In this document: one piece after another, positions 1-14,100 of the stretch
How the letters are laid out: every line of letters begins with the position of its first letter
Position numbering within the stretch: position 1 is the stretch's first letter
Assembly (NCBI GenBank): GCA_958496175.1
Contig: OY292277.1
Location: forward strand, 496,001-560,000
Source of the DNA: Sisyra terminalis
Lineage: Eukaryota; Arthropoda; Insecta; Neuroptera; Sisyridae
DNA length: 64,000 nt
Direction: 5' to 3'
Notes under the pieces: generated by a model
Databases searched by the model: none
The model's input: the letters and a program-made list of their open reading frames with translations, nothing else
Told to the model about the DNA's origin: nothing
Program-made: the position numbers and the translations under genes

Positions 1-1848
1 CTTTTTGCGGATATTATTGCGGTTATTTTTGCGGATATTATTGCGGTTATTTTTGCGGATATCATTGCGGTTATTTTGCGGTTATTTTTGCGGTTATTAT
101 TGCGGTTATTTTTGCGGATATCATTGCGGTTATTTTGCGGTGTTATTAGCGGTTATTTTTGCGGATATCATTGCGGATATTTTGCGGTAATATTTGCGGT
201 TATTTTTGCGGATATCATTGCGGTTATTTTTGCGGATATTATTGCGGTTATTTTTGCGGATATCATTGCGGTTATTTTGCGGTGATATTTGCGGTTATTT
301 TTGCGGATATCATTGCGGTTATTTTTGCGGATATTATTGCGGTTATTTTTGCGGATATCATTGCGGTTATTTTTGCGGATATCATTGCGGTTATTTTGCG
401 GTGATATTTGCGGTTATTTTTGCGGATATCATTGCGGTTATTTTGCGGTGATATTTGCGGTTATTTTTGCGGTTATTTTTGCGGATATCATTGCGGTTAT
501 TTTTGCGGATATTATTGCGGTTATTTTTGCGGATATTATTGCGGTTATTTTTGCGGATATCATTGCGGTTATTTTGCTGTAATATTTGCGGTTAATTTTG
601 TGGATAATATTGCGGTTATTTTTGCGGATATCATTGCGGTTATTTTGCGGTAATTTTTGCGGTTATTTTTGCGGATATTATTGCGGTTATTTTTGCGGAT
701 ATCATTGCGGTTATTTTGCGGTGATATTTGCGGTTATTTTTGCGGTGATATTTGCGGTTATTTTGCGGTTATTTTTGCGGATATCATTGCGGTTATTTTG
801 CGGTAACATTTGCGGTTATTTTTGCGGATATTATTGCGGTTATTTTTGCGGATATCATTGCGGTTATTTTGCGGTAATATTTGCGGTTATTTTTGCGGAT
901 ATTTTTGCGGTTATTTTGCTGTAAAATTTGCTGTTAATTTTGCGGATATCATTGCGGTTATTTTTGCGGATATTATTACGGTTATTTATGCGGATATCAT
1001 TGCGGTTATTTTGCGGTGATATTTGCGGTTATTTTTGCGGATATCATTGCGGTTATTTAGCGGTAATATTTGCGGTTATTTTTGCGGATATTATTGCGGT
1101 TATTTTGCTGTAATATTTGCGGTTAATTTTGCGGATATCATTGCGGTTATTTTGCGGTGATATTTGCGGTTATTTTTGCGGATATCATTGCGGTTATTTT
1201 GCGGTAATTTTTGCGGTTATTTTTGCGGATATCATTGCGGTTTTTTTTGCGGATATTATTGCGGTTATTTTTGCGGATATTATTGCGGTTATTTTTGCGG
1301 ATATCATTGCGGTTATTTTGCTGTAATATTTGCGGTTAATTTTGCGGATAATATTGCGGTTATTTTTGCGGATATCATTGCGGTTATTTTGCGGTAATTT
1401 TTGCGGTTATTTTTGCGGATATTATTACGGTTATTTTTGCGGATATCATTGCGGTTATTTTTGCGGATATTATTGCGGTTATTTTTGCGGATATCATTGC
1501 GGTTATTTTGCGGTGATATTTGCGGTTATTTTTGCGGATATCATTGCGGTTATTTTTGCGGATATTATTGCGGTTATTTTTGCGGATATCATTGCGGTTA
1601 TTTTTGCGGATATCATTGCGGTTATTTTGCGGTGATATTTGCGGTTATTTTTGCGGATATCATTGCGGTTATTTTGCGGTGATATTTGCGGTTATTTTTG
1701 CGGTTATTTTTGCGGATATCATTGCGGTTATTTTTGCGGATATTATTGCGGTTATTTTTGCGGATATTATTGCGGTTATTTTTGCGGATATCATTGCGGT
1801 TATTTTGCTGTAATATTTGCGGTTAATTTTGTGGATAATATTGCGGTT
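1..1848 (+). repeat. HOR unit L, copy 1 (1848 bp)
   Basis: This segment recurs at an offset of exactly 1848 bp. More than ten landmark positions (for example 194, 289, 586, 810, 928, 1117 and 1330) reappear at +1848 with identical conceptual translation. A nested copy lies inside it: 289-582 matches 1520-1813 at offset 1231, so 1848 is 1231 plus 617. Diagnostic variants are TTGTGG near 600 and 1831, a TAACAT monomer near 805, the double-TTGCTG marker (TTGCTGTAAAATTTGCTG) near 918 and TTATGCGG near 988. The left edge is arbitrary because the window starts inside the array. Confidence 0.85.
918..1019 (+). repeat. Double-TTGCTG diagnostic cassette (first occurrence)
   Basis: Two consecutive monomers have TTGCTG instead of TTGCGG (TTGCTGTAAAAT then TTGCTGTTAATT), followed about 65 bp later by TTATTTATGCGG. 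The combination recurs near 2776, 4174, 5405, 5700, 7698, 11223, 13281, 16933, 18991 and 21426 and then disappears. Spacings are 1848, 1398, 1231, 295, 1998, 3525, 2058, 3652, 2058 and 2435 bp. It is the best single probe for the left-hand HOR family. Confidence 0.85.
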
Positions 1849-3970
1849 CTTTTTGCGGATATTATTGCGGTTATTTTTGCGGATATTATTGCGGTTATTT
1901 TTGCGGATATCATTGCGGTTATTTTGCGGTTATTTTTGCGGTTATTATTGCGGTTATTTTTGCGGATATCATTGCGGTTATTTTGCGGTGTTATTAGCGG
2001 TTATTTTTGCGGATATCATTGCGGATATTTTGCGGTAATATTTGCGGTTATTTTTGCGGATATCATTGCGGTTATTTTTGCGGATATTATTGCGGTTATT
2101 TTTGCGGATATCATTGCGGTTATTTTGCGGTGATATTTGCGGTTATTTTTGCGGATATCATTGCGGTTATTTTTGCGGATATTATTGCGGTTATTTTTGC
2201 GGATATCATTGCGGTTATTTTTGCGGATATCATTGCGGTTATTTTGCGGTGATATTTGCGGTTATTTTTGCGGATATCATTGCGGTTATTTTGCGGTGAT
2301 ATTTGCGGTTATTTTTGCGGTTATTTTTGCGGATATCATTGCGGTTATTTTTGCGGATATTATTGCGGTTATTTTTGCGGATATTATTGCGGTTATTTTT
2401 GCGGATATCATTGCGGTTATTTTGCTGTAATATTTGCGGTTAATTTTGTGGATAATATTGCGGTTATTTTTGCGGATATCATTGCGGTTATTTTGCGGTA
2501 ATTTTTGCGGTTATTTTTGCGGATATTATTGCGGTTATTTTTGCGGATATCATTGCGGTTATTTTGCGGTGATATTTGCGGTTATTTTTGCGGTGATATT
2601 TGCGGTTATTTTGCGGTTATTTTTGCGGATATCATTGCGGTTATTTTGCGGTAACATTTGCGGTTATTTTTGCGGATATTATTGCGGTTATTTTTGCGGA
2701 TATCATTGCGGTTATTTTGCGGTAATATTTGCGGTTATTTTTGCGGATATTTTTGCGGTTATTTTGCTGTAAAATTTGCTGTTAATTTTGCGGATATCAT
2801 TGCGGTTATTTTTGCGGATATTATTACGGTTATTTATGCGGATATCATTGCGGTTATTTTGCGGTGATATTTGCGGTTATTTTTGCGGATATCATTGCGG
2901 TTATTTAGCGGTAATATTTGCGGTTATTTTTGCGGATATTATTGCGGTTATTTTGCTGTAATATTTGCGGTTAATTTTGCGGATATCATTGCGGTTATTT
3001 TGCGGTGATATTTGCGGTTATTTTTGCGGATATCATTGCGGTTATTTTGCGGTAATATTTGCGGTTATTTTTGCGGATATCATTGCGGTTATTTTTGCGG
3101 ATATTATTGCGGTTATTTTTGCGGATATTATTGCGGTTATTTTTGCGGATATCATTGCGGTTATTTTGCTGTAATATTTGCGGTTAATTTTGCGGATAAT
3201 ATTGCGGTTATTTTTGCGGATATCATTGCGGTTATTTTGCGGTAATTTTTGCGGTTATTTTTGCGGATATTATTACGGTTATTTTTGCGGATATCATTGC
3301 GGTTATTTTTGCGGATATTATTGCGGTTATTTTTGCGGATATCATTGCGGTTATTTTGCGGTGATATTTGCGGTTATTTTTGCGGATATCATTGCGGTTA
3401 TTTTTGCGGATATTATTGCGGTTATTTTTGCGGATATTATTGCGGTTATTTTTGCGGATATCATTGCGGTTATTTTGCTGTAATATTTGCGGTTAATTTT
3501 GCGGATAATATTGCGGTTATTTTTGCGGATATCATTGCGGTTATTTTGCGGTAATTTTTGCGGTTATTTTTGCGGATATTATTACGGTTATTTTTGCGGA
3601 TATCATTGCGGTTATTTTTGCGGATATTATTGCGGTTATTTTTGCGGATATCATTGCGGTTATTTTGCGGTGATATTTGCGGTTATTTTTGCGGATATCA
3701 TTGCGGTTATTTTTGCGGATATTATTGCGGTTATTTTTGCGGATATCATTGCGGTTATTTTTGCGGATATCATTGCGGTTATTTTGCGGTGATATTTGCG
3801 GTTATTTTTGCGGATATCATTGCGGTTATTTTGCGGTGATATTTGCGGTTATTTTTGCGGTTATTTTTGCGGATATCATTGCGGTTATTTTTGCGGATAT
3901 TATTGCGGTTATTTTTGCGGATATTATTGCGGTTATTTTTGCGGATATCATTGCGGTTATTTTGCGGTGA
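1849..3970 (+). repeat. HOR unit L, copy 2, expanded by a 309-bp duplication
   Basis: It follows copy 1 at offset +1848 up to about 3486 and at offset +2157 from 3487 to about 3970. The difference, 309 bp, is exactly the size of the local duplication at 3178-3795. A visible substitution separates the copies: the 8-T run of copy 1 near 1232 is an ordinary TTATTT monomer here near 3080. Near 3966 the sequence jumps back to the equivalent of position 720, a duplication junction. Confidence 0.8.
3178..3795 (+). repeat. 309-bp local tandem duplication (two copies)
   Basis: Bases 3178-3486 and 3487-3795 repeat each other. Both begin at the TTGCGGTTAATT monomer that follows TTGCTGTAATAT, and both contain the TTACGG variant. 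Copy 1 of unit L has this segment once (from 1330), so the doubling is specific to copy 2. The size is 26 monomers minus 3 bp, consistent with a whole number of cassettes. Confidence 0.8.
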
Positions 3971-5492
3971 TATTTGCGGTTATTTTTGCGGTGATATTTG
4001 CGGTTATTTTGCGGTTATTTTTGCGGATATCATTGCGGTTATTTTGCGGTAACATTTGCGGTTATTTTTGCGGATATTATTGCGGTTATTTTTGCGGATA
4101 TCATTGCGGTTATTTTGCGGTAATATTTGCGGTTATTTTTGCGGATATTTTTGCGGTTATTTTGCTGTAAAATTTGCTGTTAATTTTGCGGATATCATTG
4201 CGGTTATTTTTGCGGATATTATTACGGTTATTTATGCGGATATCATTGCGGTTATTTTGCGGTGATATTTGCGGTTATTTTTGCGGATATCATTGCGGTT
4301 ATTTAGCGGTAATATTTGCGGTTATTTTTGCGGATATTATTGCGGTTATTTTGCTGTAATATTTGCGGTTAATTTTGCGGATATCATTGCGGTTATTTTG
4401 CGGTGATATTTGCGGTTATTTTTGCGGATATCATTGCGGTTATTTTGCGGTAATATTTGCGGTTATTTTTGCGGATATCATTGCGGTTATTTTTGCGGAT
4501 ATTATTGCGGTTATTTTTGCGGATATTATTGCGGTTATTTTTGCGGATATCATTGCGGTTATTTTGCTGTAATATTTGCGGTTAATTTTGCGGATAATAT
4601 TGCGGTTATTTTTGCGGATATCATTGCGGTTATTTTGCGGTAATTTTTGCGGTTATTTTTGCGGATATTATTACGGTTATTTTTGCGGATATCATTGCGG
4701 TTATTTTTGCGGATATTATTGCGGTTATTTTTGCGGATATCATTGCGGTTATTTTGCGGTGATATTTGCGGTTATTTTTGCGGATATCATTGCGGTTATT
4801 TTTGCGGATATTATTGCGGTTATTTTTGCGGATATCATTGCGGTTATTTTTGCGGATATCATTGCGGTTATTTTGCGGTGATATTTGCGGTTATTTTTGC
4901 GGATATCATTGCGGTTATTTTGCGGTGATATTTGCGGTTATTTTTGCGGTTATTTTTGCGGATATCATTGCGGTTATTTTTGCGGATATTATTGCGGTTA
5001 TTTTTGCGGATATTATTGCGGTTATTTTTGCGGATATCATTGCGGTTATTTTGCTGTAATATTTGCGGTTAATTTTGTGGATAATATTGCGGTTATTTTT
5101 GCGGATATCATTGCGGTTATTTTGCGGTAATTTTTGCGGTTATTTTTGCGGATATTATTGCGGTTATTTTTGCGGATATCATTGCGGTTATTTTGCGGTG
5201 ATATTTGCGGTTATTTTTGCGGTGATATTTGCGGTTATTTTGCGGTTATTTTTGCGGATATCATTGCGGTTATTTTGCGGTAACATTTGCGGTTATTTTT
5301 GCGGATATTATTGCGGTTATTTTTGCGGATATCATTGCGGTTATTTTGCGGTAATATTTGCGGTTATTTTTGCGGATATTTTTGCGGTTATTTTGCTGTA
5401 AAATTTGCTGTTAATTTTGCGGATATCATTGCGGTTATTTTTGCGGATATTATTACGGTTATTTATGCGGATATCATTGCGGTTATTTTGCG
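3966..5492 (+). repeat. Rearranged partial copies of unit L (1231-bp spacing)
   Basis: From 3966 the sequence follows position 720 onward at offset 3246 (810 to 4056, 928 to 4174, 1330 to 4576). After about 5063 it is best described as position 586 onward at offset 4477. The double-TTGCTG markers at about 4174 and 5405 are 1231 bp apart, matching the internal period of copy 1. This reads as successive unequal exchanges within one family rather than a clean HOR. Confidence 0.7.
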
Positions 5493-7490
5493 GTGATATT
5501 TGCGGTTATTTTTGCGGTGATATTTGCGGTTATTTTGCGGTTATTTTTGCGGATATCATTGCGGTTATTTTGCGGTAACATTTGCGGTTATTTTTGCGGA
5601 TATTATTGCGGTTATTTTTGCGGATATCATTGCGGTTATTTTGCGGTAATATTTGCGGTTATTTTTGCGGATATTTTTGCGGTTATTTTGCTGTAAAATT
5701 TGCTGTTAATTTTGCGGATATCATTGCGGTTATTTTTGCGGATATTATTACGGTTATTTATGCGGATATCATTGCGGTTATTTTGCGGTGATATTTGCGG
5801 TTATTTTTGCGGATATCATTGCGGTTATTTAGCGGTAATATTTGCGGTTATTTTTGCGGATATTATTGCGGTTATTTTGCTGTAATATTTGCGGTTAATT
5901 TTGCGGATATCATTGCGGTTATTTTGCGGTGATATTTGCGGTTATTTTTGCGGATATCATTGCGGTTATTTTGCGGTAATATTTGCGGTTATTTTTGCGG
6001 ATATCATTGCGGTTATTTTTGCGGATATTATTGCGGTTATTTTTGCGGATATTATTGCGGTTATTTTTGCGGATATCATTGCGGTTATTTTGCTGTAATA
6101 TTTGCGGTTAATTTTGCGGATAATATTGCGGTTATTTTTGCGGATATCATTGCGGTTATTTTGCGGTAATTTTTGCGGTTATTTTTGCGGATATTATTAC
6201 GGTTATTTTTGCGGATATCATTGCGGTTATTTTTGCGGATATTATTGCGGTTATTTTTGCGGATATCATTGCGGTTATTTTGCGGTGATATTTGCGGTTA
6301 TTTTTGCGGATATCATTGCGGTTATTTTTGCGGATATTATTGCGGTTATTTTTGCGGATATCATTGCGGTTATTTTTGCGGATATCATGGCGGTTATTTT
6401 GCTGTAATATTTGCGGTTAATTTTGCGGATAATATTGCGGTTATTTTTGCGGATATCATTGCGGTTATTTTGCGGTAATTTTTGCGGTTATTTTTGCGGA
6501 TATTATTGCGGTTATTTTTGCGGATATCATTGCGGTTATTTTGCGGTAATATTTGCGGTTATTTTTGCGGATATTTTTGCGGTTATTTTGCTGTAATATT
6601 TGCGGTTAATTTTGCGGATATCATTGCGGTTATTTTTGCGGATATTATTACGGTTATTTTTGCGGATATCATTGCGGTTATTTTGCGGTGATATTTGCGG
6701 TTATTTTTGCGGAAATCATTGCGGTTATTTTGCGGTAATATTTGCGGTTATTTTTGCGGATATTATTGCGGTTATTTTGCTGTAATATTTGCGGTTAATT
6801 TTGCGGATATCATTGCGGTTATTTTTGCGGATATTATTGCGGTTATTTTTGCGGATATCATTGCGGTTATTTTGCGGTGATATTTGCGGTTATTTTTGCG
6901 GATATCATTGCGGTTATTTTTGCGGATATCATTGCGGTTATTTAGCGGTAATATTTGCGGTTATTTTTGCGGATATTATTGCGGTTATTTTGCTGTAATA
7001 TTTGCGGTTAATTTTGCGGATATCATTGCGGTTATTTTGCGGTGATATTTGCGGTTTTTTTTGCGGATATCATTGCGGTTATTTTGCGGTAATATTTGCG
7101 GTTATTTTTGCGGATATCATTGCGGTTATTTTTGCGGATATTATTGCGGTTATTTTTGCGGATATTATTGCGGTTATTTTTGCGGATATCATTGCGGTTA
7201 TTTTGCTGTAATATTTGCGGTTAATTTTGCGGATAATATTGCGGTTATTTTTGCGGATATCATTGCGGTTATTTTGCGGTAATTTTTGCGGTTATTTTTG
7301 CGGATATTATTACGGTTATTTTTGCGGATATCATTGCGGTTATTTTGCGGTGATATTTGCGGTTATTTTTGCGGAAATCATTGCGGTTATTTTGCGGTAA
7401 TATTTGCGGTTATTTTTGCGGATATTATTGCGGTTATTTTGCTGTAATATTTGCGGTTAATTTTGCGGATATCATTGCGGTTATTTTGCG
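5493..7490 (+). repeat. 1998-bp HOR, copy 1
   Basis: Fifteen or more landmarks between 5493 and 7400 recur at exactly +1998 with identical translation (5582/7580, 5700/7698, 6102/8100, 6411/8409, 6695/8693, 7049/9047, 7215/9213). The first ~900 bp also match unit L at 720-1635 (offset 4772). Private variants carried by both copies are ATGGCGG near 6387, TTGCGGAAATCA near 6712 and an 8-T run near 7053. Confidence 0.85.
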
Positions 7491-9480
7491 GTGATATTTG
7501 CGGTTATTTTTGCGGTGATATTTGCGGTTATTTTGCGGTTATTTTTGCGGATATCATTGCGGTTATTTTGCGGTAACATTTGCGGTTATTTTTGCGGATA
7601 TTATTGCGGTTATTTTTGCGGATATCATTGCGGTTATTTTGCGGTAATATTTGCGGTTATTTTTGCGGATATTTTTGCGGTTATTTTGCTGTAAAATTTG
7701 CTGTTAATTTTGCGGATATCATTGCGGTTATTTTTGCGGATATTATTACGGTTATTTATGCGGATATCATTGCGGTTATTTTGCGGTGATATTTGCGGTT
7801 ATTTTTGCGGATATCATTGCGGTTATTTAGCGGTAATATTTGCGGTTATTTTTGCGGATATTATTGCGGTTATTTTGCTGTAATATTTGCGGTTAATTTT
7901 GCGGATATCATTGCGGTTATTTTGCGGTGATATTTGCGGTTATTTTTGCGGATATCATTGCGGTTATTTTGCGGTAATATTTGCGGTTATTTTTGCGGAT
8001 ATCATTGCGGTTATTTTTGCGGATATTATTGCGGTTATTTTTGCGGATATTATTGCGGTTATTTTTGCGGATATCATTGCGGTTATTTTGCTGTAATATT
8101 TGCGGTTAATTTTGCGGATAATATTGCGGTTATTTTTGCGGATATCATTGCGGTTATTTTGCGGTAATTTTTGCGGTTATTTTTGCGGATATTATTACGG
8201 TTATTTTTGCGGATATCATTGCGGTTATTTTTGCGGATATTATTGCGGTTATTTTTGCGGATATCATTGCGGTTATTTTGCGGTGATATTTGCGGTTATT
8301 TTTGCGGATATCATTGCGGTTATTTTTGCGGATATTATTGCGGTTATTTTTGCGGATATCATTGCGGTTATTTTTGCGGATATCATGGCGGTTATTTTGC
8401 TGTAATATTTGCGGTTAATTTTGCGGATAATATTGCGGTTATTTTTGCGGATATCATTGCGGTTATTTTGCGGTAATTTTTGCGGTTATTTTTGCGGATA
8501 TTATTGCGGTTATTTTTGCGGATATCATTGCGGTTATTTTGCGGTAATATTTGCGGTTATTTTTGCGGATATTTTTGCGGTTATTTTGCTGTAATATTTG
8601 CGGTTAATTTTGCGGATATCATTGCGGTTATTTTTGCGGATATTATTACGGTTATTTTTGCGGATATCATTGCGGTTATTTTGCGGTGATATTTGCGGTT
8701 ATTTTTGCGGAAATCATTGCGGTTATTTTGCGGTAATATTTGCGGTTATTTTTGCGGATATTATTGCGGTTATTTTGCTGTAATATTTGCGGTTAATTTT
8801 GCGGATATCATTGCGGTTATTTTTGCGGATATTATTGCGGTTATTTTTGCGGATATCATTGCGGTTATTTTGCGGTGATATTTGCGGTTATTTTTGCGGA
8901 TATCATTGCGGTTATTTTTGCGGATATCATTGCGGTTATTTAGCGGTAATATTTGCGGTTATTTTTGCGGATATTATTGCGGTTATTTTGCTGTAATATT
9001 TGCGGTTAATTTTGCGGATATCATTGCGGTTATTTTGCGGTGATATTTGCGGTTTTTTTTGCGGATATCATTGCGGTTATTTTGCGGTAATATTTGCGGT
9101 TATTTTTGCGGATATCATTGCGGTTATTTTTGCGGATATTATTGCGGTTATTTTTGCGGATATTATTGCGGTTATTTTTGCGGATATCATTGCGGTTATT
9201 TTGCTGTAATATTTGCGGTTAATTTTGCGGATAATATTGCGGTTATTTTTGCGGATATCATTGCGGTTATTTTGCGGTAATTTTTGCGGTTATTTTTGCG
9301 GATATTATTACGGTTATTTTTGCGGATATCATTGCGGTTATTTTGCGGTGATATTTGCGGTTATTTTTGCGGAAATCATTGCGGTTATTTTGCGGTAATA
9401 TTTGCGGTTATTTTTGCGGATATTATTGCGGTTATTTTGCTGTAATATTTGCGGTTAATTTTGCGGATATCATTGCGGTT
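7491..9480 (+). repeat. 1998-bp HOR, copy 2
   Basis: Copy of 5493-7490. Every landmark and private variant of copy 1 is present, including ATGGCGG near 8385, the AAATCA monomer near 8710 and the 8-T run near 9051. I saw no difference by eye across the listed landmarks, which suggests very recent duplication or an assembly-level duplication. Similarity ends near 9480, inside the following 662-bp duplication. Confidence 0.82.
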
Positions 9481-9770
9481 ATTTTTGCGGATATTATTGC
9501 GGTTATTTTTGCGGATATCATTGCGGTTATTTTGCGGTGATATTTGCGGTTATTTTTGCGGATATCATTGCGGTTATTTTTGCGGATATCATTGCGGTTA
9601 TTTAGCGGTAATATTTGCGGTTATTTTTGCGGATATTATTGCGGTTATTTTGCTGTAATATTTGCGGTTAATTTTGCGGATATCATTGCGGTTATTTTGC
9701 GGTGATATTTGCGGTTATTTTTGCGGATATCATTGCGGTTATTTTGCGGTAATATTTGCGGTTAATTTTG
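8693..9770 (+). repeat. 662-bp duplication (8693-9110 repeated at 9355-9770)
   Basis: Landmarks 8693, 8787 and 8996 recur at 9355, 9449 and 9658. The copies start at the monomer before TTGCGGAAATCA. One visible difference is the 8-T run near 9051, which is the normal TTATTTTT near 9713. Similarity is lost near 9770, where TTAATT and ATAATA monomers appear in the second copy. Confidence 0.72.
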
Positions 9771-11104
9771 CGGATAATATTGCGGTTATTTTTGCGGATA
9801 TCATTGCGGTTATTTTGCGGTAATTTTTGCGGTTATTTTTGCGGATATTATTGCGGTTATTTTTGCGGATATTATTGCGGTTATTTTTGCGGATATCATT
9901 GCGGTTATTTTGCTGTAATATTTGCGGTTAATTTTGCGGATAATATTGCGGTTATTTTTGCGGATATCATTGCGGTTATTTTGCGGTAATTTTTGCGGTT
10001 ATTTTTGCGGATATTATTGCGGTTATTTTTGCGGATATCATTGCGGTTATTTTGCGGTGATATTTGCGGTTATTTTTGCGGTGATATTTGCGGTTATTTT
10101 GCGGTTATTTTTGCGGATATCATTGCGGTTATTTTGCGGTAACATTTGCGTTAATTTTTGCGGATATTATTGCGGTTATTTTTGCGGATATCATTGCGGT
10201 TATTTTGCGGTAATATTAACGGTTATTTTTGCGGATATTATTGCGGTTATTTTGCTGTAATATTTGCGGTTATTTTTGCGGATATCATTGCGGTTCTTTT
10301 TGCGGATATTATTGCGGTTATTTTTGCGGATATTATTGCGGTTATTTTTGCGGATATCATTGCGGTTATTTTGCGGTTATTTTTGCGGTTATTATTGCGG
10401 TTATTTTTGCGGATATCATTGCGGTTATTTTGCGGTGTTATTAGCGGTTATTTTTGCGGATATCATTGCGGATATTTTGCGGTAATATTTGCGGTTATTT
10501 TTGCGGATATCATTGCGGTTATTTTTGCGGATATTATTGCGGTTATTTTTGCGGATATCATTGCGGTTATTTTGCGGTGATATTTGCGGTTATTTTTGCG
10601 GATATCATTGCGGTTATTTTTGCGGATATTATTGCGGTTATTTTTGCGGATATCATTGCGGTTATTTTTGCGGATATCATTGCGGTTATTTTGCGGTGAT
10701 ATTTGCGGTTATTTTTGCGGATATCATTGCGGTTATTTTGCGGTGATATTTGCGGTTATTTTTGCGGTTATTTTTGCGGATATCATTGCGGTTATTTTTG
10801 CGGATATTATTGCGGTTATTTTTGCGGATATTATTGCGGTTATTTTTGCGGATATCATTGCGGTTATTTTGCTGTAATATTTGCGGTTAATTTTGCGGAT
10901 AATATTGCGGTTATTTTTGCGGATATCATTGCGGTTATTTTGCGGTAATTTTTGCGGTTATTTTTGCGGATATTATTGCGGTTATTTTTGCGGATATCAT
11001 TGCGGTTATTTTGCGGTGATATTTGCGGTTATTTTTGCGGTGATATTTGCGGTTATTTTGCGGTTATTTTTGCGGATATCATTGCGGTTATTTTGCGGTA
11101 ACAT

Positions 11105-14100
11105 TTGCGGTTATTTTTGCGGATATTATTGCGGTTATTTTTGCGGATATCATTGCGGTTATTTTGCGGTAATATTTGCGGTTATTTTTGCGGATATTTT
11201 TGCGGTTATTTTGCTGTAAAATTTGCTGTTAATTTTGCGGATATCATTGCGGTTATTTTTGCGGATATTATTACGGTTATTTATGCGGATATCATTGCGG
11301 TTATTTTGCGGTGATATTTGCGGTTATTTTTGCGGATATCATTGCGGTTATTTAGCGGTAATATTTGCGGTTATTTTTGCGGATATTATTGCGGTTATTT
11401 TGCTGTAATATTTGCGGTTAATTTTGCGGATATCATTGCGGTTATTTTGCGGTGATATTTGCGGTTATTTTTGCGGATATCATTGCGGTTATTTTGCGGT
11501 AATATTTGCGGTTATTTTTGCGGATATCATTGCGGTTATTTTTGCGGATATTATTGCGGTTATTTTTGCGGATATTATTGCGGTTATTTTTGCGGATATC
11601 ATTGCGGTTATTTTGCTGTAATATTTGCGGTTAATTTTGCGGATAATATTGCGGTTATTTTTGCGGATATCATTGCGGTTATTTTGCGGTAATTTTTGCG
11701 GTTATTTTTGCGGATATTATTACGGTTATTTTTGCGGATATCATTGCGGTTATTTTGCGGTGATATTTGCGGTTATTTTTGCGGATATCATTGCGGTTAT
11801 TTTGCGGTAATATTTGCGGTTATTTTTGCGGATATCATTGCGGTTATTTTTGCGGATATTATTGCGGTTATTTTTGCGGATATTATTGCGGTTATTTTTG
11901 CGGATATCATGGCGGTTATTTTGCTGTAATATTTGCGGTTAATTTTGCGGATAATATTGCGGTTATTTTTGCGGATATCATTGCGGTTATTTTGCGGTAA
12001 TTTTTGCGGTTATTTTTGCGGATATTATTGCGGTTATTTTTGCGGATATCATTGCGGTTATTTTGCGGTAATATTTGCGGTTATTTTTGCGGATATTTTT
12101 GCGGTTATTTTGCTGTAATATTTGCGGTTAATTTTGCGGATATCATTGCGGTTATTTTTGCGGATATTATTACGGTTATTTTTGCGGATATCATTGCGGT
12201 TATTTTGCGGTGATATTTGCGGTTATTTTTGCGGAAATCATTGCGGTTATTTTGCGGTAATATTTGCGGTTATTTTTGCGGATATTATTGCGGTTATTTT
12301 GCTGTAATATTTGCGGTTAATTTTGCGGATATCATTGCGGTTATTTTTGCGGATATTATTGCGGTTATTTTTGCGGATATCATTGCGGTTATTTTGCGGT
12401 GATATTTGCGGTTATTTTTGCGGATATCATTGCGGTTATTTTTGCGGATATCATTGCGGTTATTTTTGCGGATATCATTGCGGTTATTTTGCGGTGATAT
12501 TTGCGGTTATTTTTGCGGAAATCATTGCGGTTATTTTGCGGTAATATTTGCGGTTATTTTTGCGGATATTATTGCGGTTATTTTGCTGTAATATTTGCGG
12601 TTAATTTTGCGGATATCATTGCGGTTATTTTTGCGGATATTATTGCGGTTATTTTTGCGGATATCATTGCGGTTATTTTGCGGTGATATTTGCGGTTATT
12701 TTTGCGGATATCATTGCGGTTATTTTTGCGGATATCATTGCGGTTATTTAGCGGTAATATTTGCGGTTATTTTTGCGGATATTATTGCGGTTATTTTGCT
12801 GTAATATTTGCGGTTAATTTTGCGGATATCATTGCGGTTATTTTGCGGTGATATTTGCGGTTTTTTTTGCGGATATCATTGCGGTTATTTTGCGGTAATA
12901 TTTGCGGTTATTTTTGCGGATATCATTGCGGTTATTTTTGCGGATATTATAGCGGTTATTTTTGCGGATATTATTGCGGTTATTTTTGCGGATATCATTG
13001 CGGTTATTTTGCTGTAATATTTGCGGTTAATTTTGCGGATAATATTGCGGTTATTTTTGCGGATATCATTGCGGTTATTTTGCGGTAATTTTTGCGGTTA
13101 TTTTTGCGGATATTATTACGGTTATTTTTGCGGATATCATTGCGGTTATTTTGCGGTAACATTTGCGGTTATTTTTGCGGATATTATTGCGGTTATTTTT
13201 GCGGATATCATTGCGGTTATTTTGCGGTAATATTTGCGGTTATTTTTGCGGATATTTTTGCGGTTATTTTGCTGTAAAATTTGCTGTTAATTTTGCGGAT
13301 ATCATTGCGGTTATTTTTGCGGATATTATTACGGTTATTTATGCGGATATCATTGCGGTTATTTTGCGGTGATATTTGCGGTTATTTTTGCGGATATCAT
13401 TGCGGTTATTTAGCGGTAATATTTGCGGTTATTTTTGCGGATATTATTGCGGTTATTTTGCTGTAATATTTGCGGTTAATTTTGCGGATATCATTGCGGT
13501 TATTTTGCGGTGATATTTGCGGTTATTTTTGCGGATATCATTGCGGTTATTTTGCGGTAATATTTGCGGTTATTTTTGCGGATATCATTGCGGTTATTTT
13601 TGCGGATATTATTGCGGTTATTTTTGCGGATATTATTGCGGTTATTTTTGCGGATATCATTGCGGTTATTTTGCTGTAATATTTGCGGTTAATTTTGCGG
13701 ATAATATTGCGGTTATTTTTGCGGATATCATTGCGGTTATTTTGCGGTAATTTTTGCGGTTATTTTTGCGGATATTATTACGGTTATTTTTGCGGATATC
13801 ATTGCGGTTATTTTGCGGTGATATTTGCGGTTATTTTTGCGGATATCATTGCGGTTATTTTGCGGTAATATTTGCGGTTATTTTTGCGGATATTATTGCG
13901 GTTATTTTTGCGGATATCATGGCGGTTATTTTGCTGTAATATTTGCGGTTAATTTTGCGGATAATATTGCGGTTATTTTTGCGGATATCATTGCGGTTAT
14001 TTTGCGGTAATTTTTGCGGTTATTTTTGCGGATATTATTGCGGTTATTTTTGCGGATATCATTGCGGTTATTTTGCGGTAATATTTGCGGTTATTTTTGC

